A stretch of DNA of 64,000 nt, from NCBI GenBank assembly GCA_046330285.1, contig JAXLSX010000003.1, forward strand, positions 1 to 64,000, in the 5' to 3' direction. The notes beneath the pieces are model-generated. The model was not told the DNA's origin. It saw only the letters and a list, made by a program, of their open reading frames with translations, and did no database searches. Each line of letters opens with the position of its first letter. Within the stretch, counting starts at the first letter, position 1. The stretch comes from RHKX01 sp046330285. GTDB taxonomy: Bacteria; Actinomycetota; Thermoleophilia; Solirubrobacterales; 70-9. Positions 8,381 to 18,297 of the stretch are shown here, one piece after another. The position numbers were made by a program, and so were the translations under genes.

Positions 8381-9313
8381 GTGGACATCGCCCTCGCCCT
8401 CGCCGCCGCCCTCCTGTTCGCGCTGGGGACCGTCCTCCAGCAGAAGGCCGGGCTCGAGGAGCCCGACGCGATGGAGGGGTCGAGCTCGGGCCTGCTGCTG
8501 CGGATGGCGCGCAAGCCGGTCTGGGTCGCGGGGATCGCCGCCGACGCGCTCGGCTTCATCGGCCAGGCGGTGGCGCTGACGATCGGGCGGCTCGCGGTCG
8601 TGCAGCCGCTGCTGGCGACCTCGATGGTCTTCGCGCTCCCGCTCGGGCACCGGCTGACGGCACAGCGGGTGACGCGCTCCGACATCGGCGCGGCGGTGCT
8701 CGTGACGGCCTCGCTGATCGCGTTCCTGACGATCGCGAACCCGACCGGCGGCCGCGACGACGCGCCGGTCGGCCAGTGGCTCGTCCTCGGCGCGATCATC
8801 GCCGGGGTCTGCATCCCGCTGACGCTGGCGTCGCTGAAGGCCCGCCCCGCGATCAAGGCGACGCTGCTCGGCATCGTCACCGGGATCCTCTTCGGCCTCA
8901 GCGCGGCGCTGACCAAGTCGGTCGGCGACGAGGTCGCCGACCACCTCTTCCGCGTCTTCCTCGACTGGCACCTCTACGCGCTGATCATCGTCGGCTATAT
9001 CTCGATGACGTTCAATCAGCTCGCGCTCACCACCGGCGTCCTCGCGCCGGCGCTCGCCGCCTCGATGGCGTTGGACCCGATCACCAGCGTCGTCATCGGC
9101 ACGACGCTGATGCAGGAGTCGCTGCACGAGACGCCGGCCGGGGTCGCCGCGACCCTCGGCGCGCTGGCCGCCACCGTGATCGGCATGGCGATCCTCGCCC
9201 GGACGAGCAAGGGCCAGGCGGCCCCCAAGCCCGGCTCCGCCGGACCCGTGGCCGACGCCCGCCGGGCCGGGCGGATCGAGCCGGCCCTCCCCGGGCCGGG
9301 GTCTACTTCCTGA
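8381..9313 (+). CDS. DMT/EamA-superfamily transporter (NIPA-like)
   Basis: The 310-residue protein starts at GTG 8381. It contains about nine to ten membrane segments arranged as two EamA-like halves (about 1-125 and 130-285). Features of this fold are ALGTVLQQKAG after the first helix, the repeated small-residue helices, and ALTTGVLAPALAASMALDP before the last helices. The N-terminal MDIALALAAALLFALG pattern with QQKA is shared with magnesium/NIPA-like and uncharacterised actinobacterial DMT members. Substrate is unknown. The 3' end overlaps the convergent SGNH hydrolase gene by 11 bp. Confidence 0.8.
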   Translation: MDIALALAAALLFALGTVLQQKAGLEEPDAMEGSSSGLLLRMARKPVWVAGIAADALGFIGQAVALTIGRLAVVQPLLATSMVFALPLGHRLTAQRVTRSDIGAAVLVTASLIAFLTIANPTGGRDDAPVGQWLVLGAIIAGVCIPLTLASLKARPAIKATLLGIVTGILFGLSAALTKSVGDEVADHLFRVFLDWHLYALIIVGYISMTFNQLALTTGVLAPALAASMALDPITSVVIGTTLMQESLHETPAGVAATLGALAATVIGMAILARTSKGQAAPKPGSAGPVADARRAGRIEPALPGPGSTS

Positions 9314-10505
9314 CGACCCGGTAGTTCCGGCTGGTCGCGTTGCCGGCGCCGGTCGGGTCGACGACGAGCCGCCAGCGACCGGTCCGGCCGAGCTTGCGGC
9401 CCGGGATCCGGAGCCGGTTGATCCCGGCGTCGACGCGACCGCCGGCACCGCGGACCAGGCGCAGCGGGCGCGACCCGGTCTTCCCGCGGCGCTGGCGGAG
9501 GATCTCGACCGACGTCTCGTCACTCGCCCGGAAGCGGATCCTGACCGCGCGGTCGCGGTGGACCGGCCGCGGGCGGACGCCTAGACGGGTGATCGACGCG
9601 ACCGGAGCCGGCGGGGCCTTCCGGAGCGTGGCGAGAACCGAGCGGGCCATGCTCGCCTCGCCCTTCGCGTTCGGGTGCAGCGGGAACGCGGGCTCGGTCG
9701 GCACGAGCCCCTCGAACCAGCGGGTCGGCGGCAGCTTGCAGACGTCGTGGCCGATGCTGTCGTCGTAGGTATCGACGAAGATCGCGTCGTTCGCGGCGGC
9801 CTCGTCCTCGATCATCTGGTTGATCCGCCGGATCAGGGCGTCGATGTAGGCGACGTCGTCCTTGCTCAGCGGGACCATCGGGTAGCAGTTGGTGCCGTCG
9901 ATCGGGAGCACGTTCGGGTAGCCGACGATCGCGACGCGGGCCTTCGGGCTGCGTTGGTGAATGCCCTGGAGGACGGCGTCGATCCGGGGCCGCGCCTCCT
10001 CGATCCGTGCCTCGACGGTGTCGTTGCCCCCGGGCGCGTAATGGTCGCGGCAGGCGGTGCCGTTCGGGTCGGTGAACCCGAGCTGGGCGCACTCCTCGGC
10101 GACGCCCACGAGCCCGGCATCGTTACCGCCGATGCCGACGGTCACGAGGTCGGCGTCACGGCGGAGGCCGTCGAACTGCGGCGGGTTCGTACCGCCGAGC
10201 GGCAGCCCGGTCTGCGGCTCGGTCATGTGTTTGGTCTCGGCGCTGCTGCAGCTGACGTCGACGTGCTTGGTCACCCCGAGCCCCTGCGCGACGAGCGAGG
10301 GGTAGTTGTGGTCGGAGCGGGCGCAGTCGATCGGCTGCCCGACCTGGTTGAGCACCAGCGGCGCCGCCGTGTAGGAGTCTCCGAGCGACACGTAGATGCC
10401 GCCCTTCGCCGCGACCGCCGCCGAAGTCGTGCCGGCGAGCGCGACCAACGCCACCGCGACCGTCACCACGGCTCCCAAAGCCCCGAAGGGCGTCCTTCCC
10501 CGCAT
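9303..10505 (-). CDS. Secreted SGNH/GDSL-family esterase or lipase
   Basis: The 400-residue product has a signal peptide (about 1-33). The block I motif is SLGDSYTA with nucleophile S44. Block III is GIGGNDAG with N128. Block V is PLHPNAKGEASM with catalytic His H277. Cys residues at 61, 86, 136 and 152 could form disulfides, as in the Streptomyces lipase type. A C-terminal basic domain (about 300-400) looks like a separate beta-rich appendage. Expected activity is hydrolysis of an ester outside the cell. It is monocistronic by layout, with 99 bp to the next gene upstream on the same strand. Confidence 0.88.
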   Translation of the reverse strand: MRGRTPFGALGAVVTVAVALVALAGTTSAAVAAKGGIYVSLGDSYTAAPLVLNQVGQPIDCARSDHNYPSLVAQGLGVTKHVDVSCSSAETKHMTEPQTGLPLGGTNPPQFDGLRRDADLVTVGIGGNDAGLVGVAEECAQLGFTDPNGTACRDHYAPGGNDTVEARIEEARPRIDAVLQGIHQRSPKARVAIVGYPNVLPIDGTNCYPMVPLSKDDVAYIDALIRRINQMIEDEAAANDAIFVDTYDDSIGHDVCKLPPTRWFEGLVPTEPAFPLHPNAKGEASMARSVLATLRKAPPAPVASITRLGVRPRPVHRDRAVRIRFRASDETSVEILRQRRGKTGSRPLRLVRGAGGRVDAGINRLRIPGRKLGRTGRWRLVVDPTGAGNATSRNYRVVRK

Positions 10506-10604
10506 CCGTATCCCTGCCTTCGCTTGCGCCCGCCGCTCCCTGCCGCCGGCTGCCGGCCGCCATCTTCGCCGCTCGGCGCCCCGAGCGCAAGCCGGAGGTG
10601 GCGC

Positions 10605-12062
10605 TTAGGTGACGGGGCCGGGGTCGGCGGTCTCGGTCGCGGCGAGCCGCGCCATCCGCTCGCCGGTCCGGCGTCGCGCGTAGGCGAAGTAGATGACGAG
10701 GCCGATCAGCAGCCAGACGAAGAGCCGGATCCAGGTGGTTACCGGGAGCGTCGCCATCAGCGCGATGGCGAAGACGATCCCGAGCGGCGCCACGAGCCAG
10801 ACGGCCTTGACCCGGAAGGGCCGCTCGAGGTCGGGCCGGCTCCGCCGGAGGACGAGGACGCCCGAGCAGACGATCGTGAACGAGAGCAGCGTCCCGATCG
10901 AGACGAGGTCGCCGAGGACGTCGATCGGGAGCAGCGCGGCGACCGCGGCGCCGGCGACGGCGCAGACCACGGTCGCGGCCCCGGGCGTCTCGAATCGCTT
11001 GTTCACCCGGCCGAGCCGGTCCGGGAGCATCCCGTCCGACGACATACGCATGAAGATGCGCGTCTGCCCGTAGAAGGTCACGAGCACGGTCGCCGCGAGG
11101 CCGATCACCGCCGCCGCCGAAACGAACGACTCGAGCCAGTCGAGGCCGCCGCCGGCCTCCCGCACGGCCAGCGCGAGCGGATCGGCGACGTTCAGCTTCG
11201 GGTAGTCGACCATCCCGGTCATGACGATCCCGATCAGCACGTAGAGGCCGGTCGAGATCAGGACGGTCGCGAGCAGCCCGAACGGGATCGTCCGCTGCGG
11301 CCGCCGCGCCTCCGCCGCCGCGGTCGAAACCGCGTCGAAGCCGACGTAGGCGAAGAAGACGACGCCCGCCGCCCGGAGGATCCCGGTGATGCCGAAGTCG
11401 CCGAACCCGCCCTCGTTCTTCGGCACGAACGGCTCCCAGTTCGAGCCGACCACGTGGAAGACGCCGACGCCGACGAACAGCAGCAGGACCCCGAGCTTGA
11501 GCGCCACCATCGCGTTGTTGGCGCGGGTCGACTCGCGCGTTCCGAGGAAGAGCAGGCCGCAGGTCGCGAAGACGATCAGGAGCGCCGGCAGGTTGAGGAT
11601 CCCGGTGTCGTCGCCGAACGGAGGGTTGACGAGGTTGTGCGGGACCGAGATCCCGACGCTGCCGAGGAAGCTGACGAAGTAGCCGGACCAGCCGACCGCC
11701 ACGGTCGACGCCGCGAACAGGTACTCGAGCAGCAGGTCCCAGCCGATGAACCAGGCGAGGAACGACCCGAACACCGCGTAGGCATAGGAGTAGGTCGAGC
11801 CGGCCGCCGGGACCATCGCCGCCAACTCGGCGTAACAGAGGGCGGTCACGCCGGCCGCGAGCCCGGCGATGATGAAGGAGAAGATCACGGCCGGGCCGGC
11901 GTACTCCGCCGAGGCCTCGCCGATCGTCACGAAGATGCCGGCGCCGACGACGCTGGCGATCCCGATCGCGGTGAGGCTGAACGGGCCGATCGCCGCGGAA
12001 TCGAGGCGCTTGCGGTCGATCTTGGCCTGGGCGACGACTGCGTCGATATTCCCGGCGGCCAT
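10605..12062 (-). CDS. APC-family amino acid permease
   Basis: The 485-residue protein has about twelve membrane segments. The first carries the substrate-binding motif IGIASVVGAGIFVTIG, typical of the amino acid/polyamine/cation family and close to cationic amino acid transporters. CYAELAAMVPAAGSTYSYAY in the third segment is also diagnostic. The cytoplasmic N terminus is about 25 residues long. It should import an amino acid by proton symport; the exact substrate is not readable. The start is 46 bp from the divergent lysyl-tRNA synthetase fusion at 12109. Import of lysine would suit that neighbour, but this is only contextual. Confidence 0.9.
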   Translation of the reverse strand: MAAGNIDAVVAQAKIDRKRLDSAAIGPFSLTAIGIASVVGAGIFVTIGEASAEYAGPAVIFSFIIAGLAAGVTALCYAELAAMVPAAGSTYSYAYAVFGSFLAWFIGWDLLLEYLFAASTVAVGWSGYFVSFLGSVGISVPHNLVNPPFGDDTGILNLPALLIVFATCGLLFLGTRESTRANNAMVALKLGVLLLFVGVGVFHVVGSNWEPFVPKNEGGFGDFGITGILRAAGVVFFAYVGFDAVSTAAAEARRPQRTIPFGLLATVLISTGLYVLIGIVMTGMVDYPKLNVADPLALAVREAGGGLDWLESFVSAAAVIGLAATVLVTFYGQTRIFMRMSSDGMLPDRLGRVNKRFETPGAATVVCAVAGAAVAALLPIDVLGDLVSIGTLLSFTIVCSGVLVLRRSRPDLERPFRVKAVWLVAPLGIVFAIALMATLPVTTWIRLFVWLLIGLVIYFAYARRRTGERMARLAATETADPGPVT

Positions 12063-12108
12063 TTCCGAATCCTGTCAGAGTGCGGCCCCGGAAAAGGACG
12101 GGAGCGAG

Positions 12109-15100
12109 ATGGCCACCGACGAGGAGAAGCAGGAGGCGGACGCCGGTGAGGGCGAGGGTTCGCGGTTCCTCCAGGAGGAGCGTGCGCATCGCCTCGCGAA
12201 GCTCGACGCGATGCGGGATCGGGGCGTCGACCCCTACCCGGTGCGCTTCGATCGCGACCACACGACGGCCGAGATCCGGGAGCGCTTCGCCGGCCTCGAC
12301 AAGGGGGCCGACTCCGGCGAGCGGGTGACCGTCGCCGGCCGGGTGATCGCTCTCCGCCGCCACGGCGGTCTCGACTTCATCGACCTTCGCGACGAGACCG
12401 GGAAGATCCAGCTGATCGCCACCCGGGACGAGCTCGGGGAGGAGACGCTGCATGACCTGAACGCGCTCGATCTCGGCGACTGGATCGGGACCGAGGGCGT
12501 CGTCGTCACCAGCCGCCGCGGCGAGCTCTCGATCCGGATCGAGAGCTTCGAGCTGCTCTCGAAGGCGCTCCGCCCGCTCCCCGACATGCGCCACGGGCTG
12601 ACCGACCCGGAGGCGCGGTACCGGCGCCGCTACCTCGACCTGATCGTCGACGACGACTCCCGCGAGATCTTCGAGAAGCGCTCGATCGTGATCGACGCGA
12701 CCCGCCGGGTCCTGCTCGAACGCGACTTCCGCGAGGTCGAGACCCCGGTGCTGCTGAGCCAGGCCGGAGGAGCCGCCGCGCGGCCGTTCATCACCCACCA
12801 CAACGCCCTCGACATCGACATGTTCCTGCGGATCGCGCTCGAGTTGCCGCTGAAGCGGCTGATCGTCGGCGGCATGAACCGCGTCTTCGAGGTCAGCCGC
12901 GTCTTCCGCAACGAGGGCCTCGACACCCGCCACAACCCCGAGTTCACGATGCTCGAGGCCTACCAGGCGTTCGGCGACTACCACGACATGATGGAGCTCA
13001 CCGAATCGATCATCGAGGCCTCCTGCATGGCCGCGAACGGGACGACCATGATCGACGTCGACGGCCGGCCGGTCGACATGAAGCCGCCCTACCGGCGGGC
13101 GACGATGGCCGAGCTGATCGAGGAGAACGCCGGGGTGAAGATGCACCCCTCGATGCCGATCGACGAGGCGCGCGAGATCGCCGATCGCTTCAACGTCGAG
13201 TGGCTCGACGTCTGGGGTGCCGGCAAGATCATGGCCGAGGTCTACGACGAGACCTGCGAGGCGAAGCTGATCGAGCCGACCTTCGTGATGGACCATCCCC
13301 GCGAGGTCTCCCCCCTCGCTCGCGCCCACCGCGACGACCCGACGCTGACCGAGCGCTTCGAACTCGTCGTCGCCGCCCGCGAGCTCGCCAACGCCTACTC
13401 GGAGCTAAACGACCCCGTCGACCAGGCCCAGCGATTCCAGTCGGAGGCGAAGCTCCAGGCGGGCGGCGACGAGGAGGCCGAGCCGGTCGACGACGACTAC
13501 GTCGAGGCGCTCGAGTACGGGCTGCCCCCGACCGGCGGCCTCGGCATCGGCATGGACCGGCTGGTAATGCTGATCGCGGGCGTCGACACGATCCGCGACG
13601 TCATCCTCTTCCCGACGCTGCGGCCCGAGGAGGGGCGCGACTCCGGGCCGAAGGCGAAGGCGCTCGACCTGGACGTCGGAGAGGCCGAGGCGGCACCGCC
13701 GCCCCCGCCGATGCAGACGCCGACCCGCTGGAGCAAGCCGCGCGGGCGCTCCCGCGCCACTCGCGTGCTCGCCTGGCTCACGGCACTGCTCGGTCTCGCG
13801 TCGCTGTTGCCGACGCTGCCCTGGGTCCACGTCTCGCTCGGACTCGGCGACCTCTTCGACCGGACCGACCGCTCCTATCTCTTCATCGTCTCCGCCGTCC
13901 TCGGGATCGGCTTGATCACGGTCTCCCTGCAACTCGCGCGCGGCAAGCGCCGGGCGTGGGCGATCGCGATGTTCCTGTTCGCGGCCGCCGCCCTGATCCA
14001 CCTGGTCAAGGGGCCGGACCCGATCGCGGCGCTGCTCGACATCGGGATGCTCGTCGCGCTCGCCTCCTACCGGACCGAGTTCCGCGCCCACGGCGACGCG
14101 AGCACGCTGCGCCAGGCGGTGCTCTTCGTCCCCTTCTACCTGCTCGTCGTCGGCGTCTTCGGTTTCGTCTCGCTGCTCACCCAGCGCGACTTCGTCACCC
14201 CCGACCTCTCGTTCGGCGGGATGGTCGAGGCGACGTACGGCGGCCTGCTCGGCTTCGACGGCCCCTACGAGTTCGAGCACCACCTGTTCGCCGACTTCTT
14301 CGGCGACGCGCTGCTCGTCCTCGGGATCGTCGGGCTGCTGCTGTTCCTCTTCCTCGTCTTCCGCCCGCTCGTCCGCAACCGGGGGCCGGAGGAGGAGGCC
14401 CGCGAGCACGCGCGGCGGATCGTCCGCGCCAGCGGATCCGACACGCTCGCCTACTTCGCGCTTCGCCGCGACAAGAGCTACTTCTTCTCCGCCGACGGGC
14501 GTTCGCTCGTGGCCTATGCCTACGTCCGCGGGTACGCGATGGTCGCCGCCGACCCGATCGGCCCGCCCGAGGATCGCGGCGAGGTGCTCGACGAGTTCCT
14601 CGCCTACTGCGCCGAGCAGGGCTGGAAGGCCGCCTTCCTCGCCGTCCGCGAGGACCAGACGCCGGTCTACCGCGAGCGCGGGATGCATTCGCTCTACCTC
14701 GGCGACGAGGCGATCCTCCACTGCGACGGGTTCAGCCTCGAGGGCGGCGAGATGAAGGCCGTTCGCGCCGCCGTCAACCGGGTCGGCAAGGACCACCGGT
14801 TCGAGCTGATCAAGGAGTCGGAGGCGGCCGCGGACCTGGTCGCCGAGCTGAACGAGATCAGCGACGAGTGGCGCGACGGCGCTGAGGAGCGCGGGTTCAC
14901 GATGGAGCTCGGCCAGGACGTCGAGGGCGTCGAGGAGGACTTCGTCCTGGCGATCGCCCGCGAGAGCGGCGGCCGGGTCGCGGGCTTTCTCCGGTTCGTG
15001 CCCTGCTACGGGACCGACCCCGGCTACTCGCTCGACCTGATGCGCCGCCGCCCCGACTCCGCGAACGGCCTGACCGAGTACCTGATCGCCAACGCGGCGA

Positions 15101-15450
15101 TCAGCCTCGGCGCCAGCGGGATCGAACGGCTCTCGCTCAACTTCGCCGCCTGGGGCCGGCTGCTCGACGAGTCCGAGGACATGGGCGTCGGCGGCCGGAT
15201 CCAGCGCCGCGTCGCGAAGGCGCTCAACCCCTTCTTCCAGATCCAGTCGCTGCGGGACTTCAACTCGAAGTTCGACCCCGAGTGGCTGCCGCGATCGATC
15301 GTGATCGAGGATCCCGGCGACCTCCTCAAGGTCGCGATCCTCTACGCCTCGATCGAGGGCTTCCTCGAGGTGCCGCTGGTCGGGCGCTTCCTCGTACCGC
15401 CGGTCCGCCGCGCCGAGAGCGGCATCGCGACGGCGAACGCCCCCTCCTAG
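12109..15450 (+). CDS. Lysyl-tRNA synthetase fused to lysyl-phosphatidylglycerol synthase
   Basis: The single 1113-residue frame joins two enzymes. Residues 1-about 520 form a class II LysRS: an OB-fold domain, motif 2 FRNEG (266-270) and motif 3 ending in GIGMDR with R484. A Pro-rich linker lies near 528-535. About six membrane segments follow (about 554-755). A DUF2156/MprF-type transferase domain covers about 764-1077. LysRS charges tRNA-Lys, and the C-terminal half should transfer lysine to phosphatidylglycerol, reducing negative charge of the membrane. ATG 12109 follows GGGAGCGAG; the frame is open further upstream but that part is antisense to the permease. In the mycobacterial LysX the order is the reverse, with the membrane part first. 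No stop or frameshift interrupts the junction. Confidence 0.92.
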   Translation: MATDEEKQEADAGEGEGSRFLQEERAHRLAKLDAMRDRGVDPYPVRFDRDHTTAEIRERFAGLDKGADSGERVTVAGRVIALRRHGGLDFIDLRDETGKIQLIATRDELGEETLHDLNALDLGDWIGTEGVVVTSRRGELSIRIESFELLSKALRPLPDMRHGLTDPEARYRRRYLDLIVDDDSREIFEKRSIVIDATRRVLLERDFREVETPVLLSQAGGAAARPFITHHNALDIDMFLRIALELPLKRLIVGGMNRVFEVSRVFRNEGLDTRHNPEFTMLEAYQAFGDYHDMMELTESIIEASCMAANGTTMIDVDGRPVDMKPPYRRATMAELIEENAGVKMHPSMPIDEAREIADRFNVEWLDVWGAGKIMAEVYDETCEAKLIEPTFVMDHPREVSPLARAHRDDPTLTERFELVVAARELANAYSELNDPVDQAQRFQSEAKLQAGGDEEAEPVDDDYVEALEYGLPPTGGLGIGMDRLVMLIAGVDTIRDVILFPTLRPEEGRDSGPKAKALDLDVGEAEAAPPPPPMQTPTRWSKPRGRSRATRVLAWLTALLGLASLLPTLPWVHVSLGLGDLFDRTDRSYLFIVSAVLGIGLITVSLQLARGKRRAWAIAMFLFAAAALIHLVKGPDPIAALLDIGMLVALASYRTEFRAHGDASTLRQAVLFVPFYLLVVGVFGFVSLLTQRDFVTPDLSFGGMVEATYGGLLGFDGPYEFEHHLFADFFGDALLVLGIVGLLLFLFLVFRPLVRNRGPEEEAREHARRIVRASGSDTLAYFALRRDKSYFFSADGRSLVAYAYVRGYAMVAADPIGPPEDRGEVLDEFLAYCAEQGWKAAFLAVREDQTPVYRERGMHSLYLGDEAILHCDGFSLEGGEMKAVRAAVNRVGKDHRFELIKESEAAADLVAELNEISDEWRDGAEERGFTMELGQDVEGVEEDFVLAIARESGGRVAGFLRFVPCYGTDPGYSLDLMRRRPDSANGLTEYLIANAAISLGASGIERLSLNFAAWGRLLDESEDMGVGGRIQRRVAKALNPFFQIQSLRDFNSKFDPEWLPRSIVIEDPGDLLKVAILYASIEGFLEVPLVGRFLVPPVRRAESGIATANAPS

Positions 15451-15484
15451 TTCCGGGCCGGCCACGGGGGCGTAGGGTGCCCTC

Positions 15485-16741
15485 ATGTTCGGGGACGACG
15501 GCGAGGCGCTCGCGGGGCTGCGGCGGACCGAGGAGGCGCTGCGCAGTTACGGCGCCGAACGGGGGCTCGAGTTGCACGAGGAGCAGCCGTGGCCCGGCTA
15601 CGTCCCGGCGGCGCAGCAGCCGGGACCGGTCAAGCACGGCGTCTGGTCGCTGACCGGGACCATCGACGGCGGTGCGGTCGTCCGCCTCCGTCACCAGGCG
15701 GTGTTCGGCACGACGCTCGGCATCGACGTCAAGGGGCAGCACACGATCCTCGTCAGCCGGATCCCCGAGAGCGTCGGCTGGGTGCCGATGCTCTGCTGCC
15801 GCCCCGACGAGCTGACCGGCGGGCTCTACTACTGGGGCGGCGACGCCCGCAAGCGGCAGTCGCAGCGGTTCGAGAGCACCGAGCTCGACCGGCGCTTCAC
15901 CGTCGAGGTGGCGCCCGGACAGTCGCAGCAATGGATCTACCAGCTGTTCTCGCCGAGCTTCATCGACTGGCTGGCCCGGACGACCCCGGTCGACTTCGGC
16001 TTCAAGCTCGACCTCGGGGTCCTGACCTGTGAGACGCCGCAGTGGCGCGGCCAGGCCGCCGCGATCAGCGGCGAGGTCGACGCCGGTGCGCTCGACCTGC
16101 TGCTGGAAACCGGCGGCCGGGTCACGACCAGGATCCGCGACGAGGTCCTCGAGGAGGCCGACCTGCGCGGCCGCGGATCCGAGATCGACAGCGCCGAGGC
16201 TTATGCGAAGTGGGCGACGGCGCCGAAGCACGGCCGGATCGTCGGAACGATCCTGCGCCTCGCGAAGGTCGTCGAGCCCGATGACGGCGTCGGCACGTAC
16301 GCGTCCGAGCGCGGGCTCCGGAACGAGTCTCCGGCTGAGTTCCACGCCCGCTACATCGGCCTGGCGATGCCGGGAGCGGCGACCGCCGCCGCAACCGGGT
16401 CGCTCCCCGGAGGCGGGCGCGAGGGCAGCCTCGCCTGGCTCGAGTACGCGAGCGAGGTGGACATGGAGCGTGAGTACGTGGCGATGGCCACGCCGAGCGA
16501 CCACGGCGTCGGCGTTCACTGGCTCGATCCCGACGACGTGGGGGTCCCCGGCGCCGGCGAGGGCCTCCCCGCCGAGATCGTCGCCGCGGCGGCGAGGGCG
16601 GGATGGGGCATCTCGACATCCCGCGGCGGTATCTGCGTCTACATGCGGACGAACGGCACGACGCCCGCGGCCGAGGTCGACCGGTTCGCCACCGGCGCGC
16701 AGAAGCTCGCTACTGACTTAGACTCAATAGCGGAGAGCTAA
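15485..16741 (+). CDS. Hypothetical protein, 418 residues, no recognised family
   Basis: The start is ATG 15485, 34 bp after the lysyl fusion gene. There is no signal peptide or membrane segment, so a cytoplasmic location is expected. The sequence is Trp- and Gly-rich with patches such as VKHGVWSLTG, CCRPDELTGGLYYWGGD and QWIYQLFSPSFIDWLA. The C-terminal third contains GLRNESPAEFHARYIGLAM and a GISTSRGGICVYMRT strand near the end. It looks folded and well conserved in codon bias, but I cannot assign a function. Position suggests possible read-through from the lysyl fusion gene. Confidence 0.7.
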   Translation: MFGDDGEALAGLRRTEEALRSYGAERGLELHEEQPWPGYVPAAQQPGPVKHGVWSLTGTIDGGAVVRLRHQAVFGTTLGIDVKGQHTILVSRIPESVGWVPMLCCRPDELTGGLYYWGGDARKRQSQRFESTELDRRFTVEVAPGQSQQWIYQLFSPSFIDWLARTTPVDFGFKLDLGVLTCETPQWRGQAAAISGEVDAGALDLLLETGGRVTTRIRDEVLEEADLRGRGSEIDSAEAYAKWATAPKHGRIVGTILRLAKVVEPDDGVGTYASERGLRNESPAEFHARYIGLAMPGAATAAATGSLPGGGREGSLAWLEYASEVDMEREYVAMATPSDHGVGVHWLDPDDVGVPGAGEGLPAEIVAAAARAGWGISTSRGGICVYMRTNGTTPAAEVDRFATGAQKLATDLDSIAES

Positions 16742-16796
16742 CTGCGAGTCGTGTAAACGCGGGGGAACACCGCATCCACTGAGAGTCGAGAGTGTT

Positions 16797-18293
16797 GTGC
16801 CAGTCATGAGAGTCGTTTCGTTCGTCGCCGCCCTGATCGCGATCGGAGCGTTCGCCGCCAGCGCGAGCGCCGCCCCGATCGTCGACACGGGCATCCCCTC
16901 GATTCCCGAGCACACGGGATCGGCGGTGGCCAAGAACCCGGTCTCCAACCCGACGAAACCGGACCAGAACCCGTTCATGGCGCCGAACCCGAACTCGAAC
17001 ATCCACAACGACACCTGGATGACCGACGCCTACAACCGCAAGGGCCCGCTCGGCAAGAACCTCCAGACCGACAGCTACGCGTACCCGTCGTCGCTGTGCG
17101 GATCGATCACCTTCGACTCGCAGGGCCGGATCATCACCAGCTGCCCGTCGATCCCGTTCCCGCCGCAGCTGCGGATCATCGACCCTGACACGATGGCGCC
17201 GATCGACACCCTCGACATGCCGACCGCGCCGAATCCGCCGAACACGCCCGCGTACCAGAACTTCACCGGCGGGGGATATTTCTTCATCGATGACAACGAC
17301 AAGATCTGGGCGGCGACCAAGACCGACCACATCTACCGCGTCGGCTTCGGCGATGACGGCGACACGCTGACGGTCGAGCGCGACTACGACCTGACCGGCG
17401 TCCTCGACGCGGACACCGAACGGATCACCTCGGCCCTGCCCGACTACGACGGCCGGATCTGGTTCGTCTCGAAGGCGAACGCCAAGATCGGAACCCTCGA
17501 CCGCAAGTCCGGGGATCTGAAGGTGCTCCAGCTCGACGACGACGAGGAGATCGAGAACTCCTTCTCGGTCGACTCGAGCGGCGTCTACATCATCTCCAAC
17601 AAGCGGATGTACAAGCTGAAGGCCAAGGAGAACGGCAAGCCGAAGATCCTCTGGCAGCAGAAGTACCCGAACTCCGGGATCCACAAGCCGAGCCAGGTCG
17701 ACGCCGGCTCCGGCACCACGCCGACGAACCTCGAGGGCGGCTACGTCGCGATCACCGACAACGCCGACCCGATGAACGTCGTCGTCTACCGCTCGAAGAC
17801 GAACCTGAAGAAGAACCAGCACCGGGTCGTCTGCAAGGTGCCGGTCTTCAAGCAGGGCGCGAGCGCCACGGAGAACTCGATCATCGCAACGAAGCGAAGC
17901 CTGATCGTCGAGAACAACTACGGCTATCAGGACCCCTTCGGCCCGAACAGCGGCGCAGTGACCGAGCCCGGCTTCGCCCGGGTCGACATCGACAAGGACG
18001 GCAAGGGCTGCACGAAGAAGTGGACGAACAAGGACGTCCGCGCCCCCACCGTCGTACCGAAGATGTCGACGAAGACCGGCCTGATCTACACCTACGCCCG
18101 TCCCGAGGATCCGCTCAACCAGGGCTACTTCTGGACGGCGATCGACTACCGGACCGGTAAGACCGCATGGTCGCAGTACGCCGGCTCGGGCCTCGTCTTC
18201 AACAACAACTACGCCGGGCTGGCGCTCGGCCCCGACGGGACCGCCTACCTCGGCGTGATCGGCGGGATCATCGCGCTCCGCGACGGGAACTGA
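16797..18293 (+). CDS. Secreted beta-propeller-like protein
   Basis: The product (about 495-498 residues) starts at GTG 16797 or ATG 16806; GAGAG at 16788-16792 fits the GTG better. A signal peptide ends near ASASA. Repeated blade-like units follow, with motifs such as GRIITSCPSIP, DKIWAATKTDHIYRVG, GRIWFVSKANAKIG, SSGVYIISNKRMY and DGTAYLGVIGGIIALRDG. This pattern resembles NHL/PQQ-type propellers rather than a known enzyme. No heme or metal motif is evident. It ends 4 bp before the first DUF1254 gene, so the three secreted proteins at 16.8-21.1 kb probably form one operon. Confidence 0.7.
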   Translation: MPVMRVVSFVAALIAIGAFAASASAAPIVDTGIPSIPEHTGSAVAKNPVSNPTKPDQNPFMAPNPNSNIHNDTWMTDAYNRKGPLGKNLQTDSYAYPSSLCGSITFDSQGRIITSCPSIPFPPQLRIIDPDTMAPIDTLDMPTAPNPPNTPAYQNFTGGGYFFIDDNDKIWAATKTDHIYRVGFGDDGDTLTVERDYDLTGVLDADTERITSALPDYDGRIWFVSKANAKIGTLDRKSGDLKVLQLDDDEEIENSFSVDSSGVYIISNKRMYKLKAKENGKPKILWQQKYPNSGIHKPSQVDAGSGTTPTNLEGGYVAITDNADPMNVVVYRSKTNLKKNQHRVVCKVPVFKQGASATENSIIATKRSLIVENNYGYQDPFGPNSGAVTEPGFARVDIDKDGKGCTKKWTNKDVRAPTVVPKMSTKTGLIYTYARPEDPLNQGYFWTAIDYRTGKTAWSQYAGSGLVFNNNYAGLALGPDGTAYLGVIGGIIALRDGN

Positions 18294-18297
18294 GCCG

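Noticed and set aside
12063..12108. T-box or lysine riboswitch between the permease and LysRS genes
   Set aside because: Only 46 bp are available between the start codons, too short for either element.
10156..13329. Minus-strand 1057-residue open frame
   Set aside because: Arg- and Asp-rich composition without motifs; it overlaps three well-supported genes in other frames.
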